Shown in pieces: positions 63,387 through 64,000 of a DNA stretch of 64,000 nucleotides (the stretch's first letter is position 1; each line of letters begins with the position of its first letter). The position numbers and the translations under genes are program-made. This stretch comes from JACJXF01 sp964349045 (GTDB lineage Bacteria; Bacteroidota; Bacteroidia; Bacteroidales; GCA-2748055), in contig CAYGFI010000002.1 in the NCBI GenBank assembly GCA_964349045.1, positions 1 through 64,000 of the forward strand, written 5' to 3'. Below the pieces are notes generated by a model that searched no databases, was not told the DNA's origin, and saw only the letters and a program-made list of their open reading frames with translations.

Positions 63387-63482
63387 TTCAATGTTTGTTT
63401 TGTAAATTTCTGTTGCTGGAATTTGGGCTGTTCTGGTAATTGTTATCTTTTTCATGTTACCCGGAATATATATTTGTTGCAA

Positions 63483-63955
63483 GTGAGTTTCCCTGATAAA
63501 ATGGACTTGTTCTCGTGTTAAATGATCAGAAAAGTTTGTTGGTTCAGGTACTATCGATTTTTTTAAATTAACCGATTAAATTAATACTTAAAAAAAACTT
63601 AATCAAGTAATAATCCAGATTATTCTAAATAATAAATAAATAGCCATTTCACCCGGATAACCTGTTTTTCTTATGAATATCAACATTCCTATCATGTTTA
63701 ATATGCTTTCATTCTACGTAAACATGTTTTATAATATAATTTTGCTGATCAGGATATGATCATACCGGACTTAATAGTTAATGTTCCAGGTATGTTTTTA
63801 GTGAATCACTTTGAAGGAAATCAATATTATTTGCTGCCGTTTTACTATACTTGTGAAAAATCATTGTTACAGACCGGGAATAATTTATTCAACCCGAATT
63901 AAAAACATGCTTATTCAAAAAGTAGTTTTGAATAAAATATTTTAACCTTATAACT
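63483..63955. other. AT-rich intergenic region, no gene recognised
   Basis: Divergent gap between the giant gene and the gene entering at the right edge. I see no RNA gene or long frame. TAnnTTTG-type boxes on the plus strand occur at 63737-63744 (TAATTTTG) and 63923-63930 (TAGTTTTG). The second is 26 bases before the ATG at 63956 and is the more likely promoter element. Confidence 0.5.
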
Positions 63956-64000
63956 ATGAAGACCCGTTATATTGGCAATTCCGTATTTTTAATTATTTCG
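63956..64000 (+). CDS. 5' end of a gene leaving the window (15 codons visible)
   Basis: ATG at 63956 begins 'MKTRYIGNSVFLIIS', open to the last base. The Lys/Arg then hydrophobic start looks like a signal peptide of an exported protein. A TAGTTTTG box lies 26 bases upstream. Too little is visible to name it. Confidence 0.45.
   Translation, partial: MKTRYIGNSVFLIIS

Noticed and set aside
47937..63482. Giant frame as an assembly chimera of repetitive contigs
   Set aside because: The frame is uninterrupted, with a signal peptide at one end and a T9SS tail at the other, and the repeat copies are diverged rather than identical, so collapse or chimera is unlikely, though long reads would settle it.
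63483..63955. A small RNA or tRNA in the right-hand intergenic region
   Set aside because: No cloverleaf, strong hairpin-terminator or conserved motif could be seen.

Overview
The window looks like a chromosomal segment of a Bacteroidota bacterium, probably order Bacteroidales or a close relative, and probably from a metagenome or draft assembly. The evidence is a type IX secretion (T9SS) PorP/SprF protein, one gliding-motility (type B) and one type A sorting C-terminus, a fused SecDF, a TonB-dependent receptor with a carboxypeptidase-regulatory N-terminus, a hybrid-sensor-like propeller/Y_Y_Y protein, and TAnnTTTG-type -7 boxes. Most genes lie on the minus strand. A 10-N gap at 38342-38351 shows that the sequence is scaffolded.

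Layout. 1-5.5 kb: 5' part of a TonB-dependent receptor, a saccharopine-dehydrogenase-family gene, then a minus-strand operon tatA - lolD-like ATPase - TIGR02757 - trmN. 5.6-10.2 kb: secDF behind its own terminator, a cytosolic retropepsin-like protease and mdh. 10.4-18.6 kb: a MORN-repeat lipoprotein, a TPR/transglutaminase-like protein, an adaptor-permease-TolC export operon with no ATPase gene, and a phosphoglucosamine-mutase-type gene. 18.7-22.4 kb: a plus-strand ribosome/RNA block (pseudouridine synthase with a long disordered head, era, der). 22.5-33.9 kb: a lipoprotein, a propeller/SpoIIE phosphatase sensor, an unknown secreted protein and a T9SS cluster (large Gly-rich type B adhesin, PorP/SprF, PD40/PKD protein). 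34-41.6 kb: an AI-2E-type permease, a very large NtrY-like kinase, rlmH, a DUF4783 gene, nadC and pdxH. 41.6-47.7 kb: an accessory patch with a decayed glutamine synthetase, an L,D-transpeptidase, a small barrel, a VapC-type toxin/antitoxin pair, a GH95 fucosidase and a DUF3887 protein. 47.9-63.4 kb: one giant T9SS-secreted protein gene of about 5,150 codons. The last 45 bases open a new plus-strand gene.

How it works together. The secretion theme is strong: SecDF and TatA move proteins across the inner membrane. The MacA/MacB/TolC-like operon spans the envelope. T9SS cargo includes both the type B adhesin, with its own PorP/SprF partner, and the giant type A protein. The most notable observations are the modular triplication inside the giant gene and what looks like an in-frame FG-GAP block inserted into another domain of it. 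Others are three intergenic tracts with the same unusual 8-nt period, a clean promoter/operator for the toxin-antitoxin pair, a paired hairpin repeat before GH95, and an N-gap that collapses in frame. No RNA genes, CRISPR arrays, prophage or insertion sequences were recognised. I did not identify a complete new defence or biosynthetic system.
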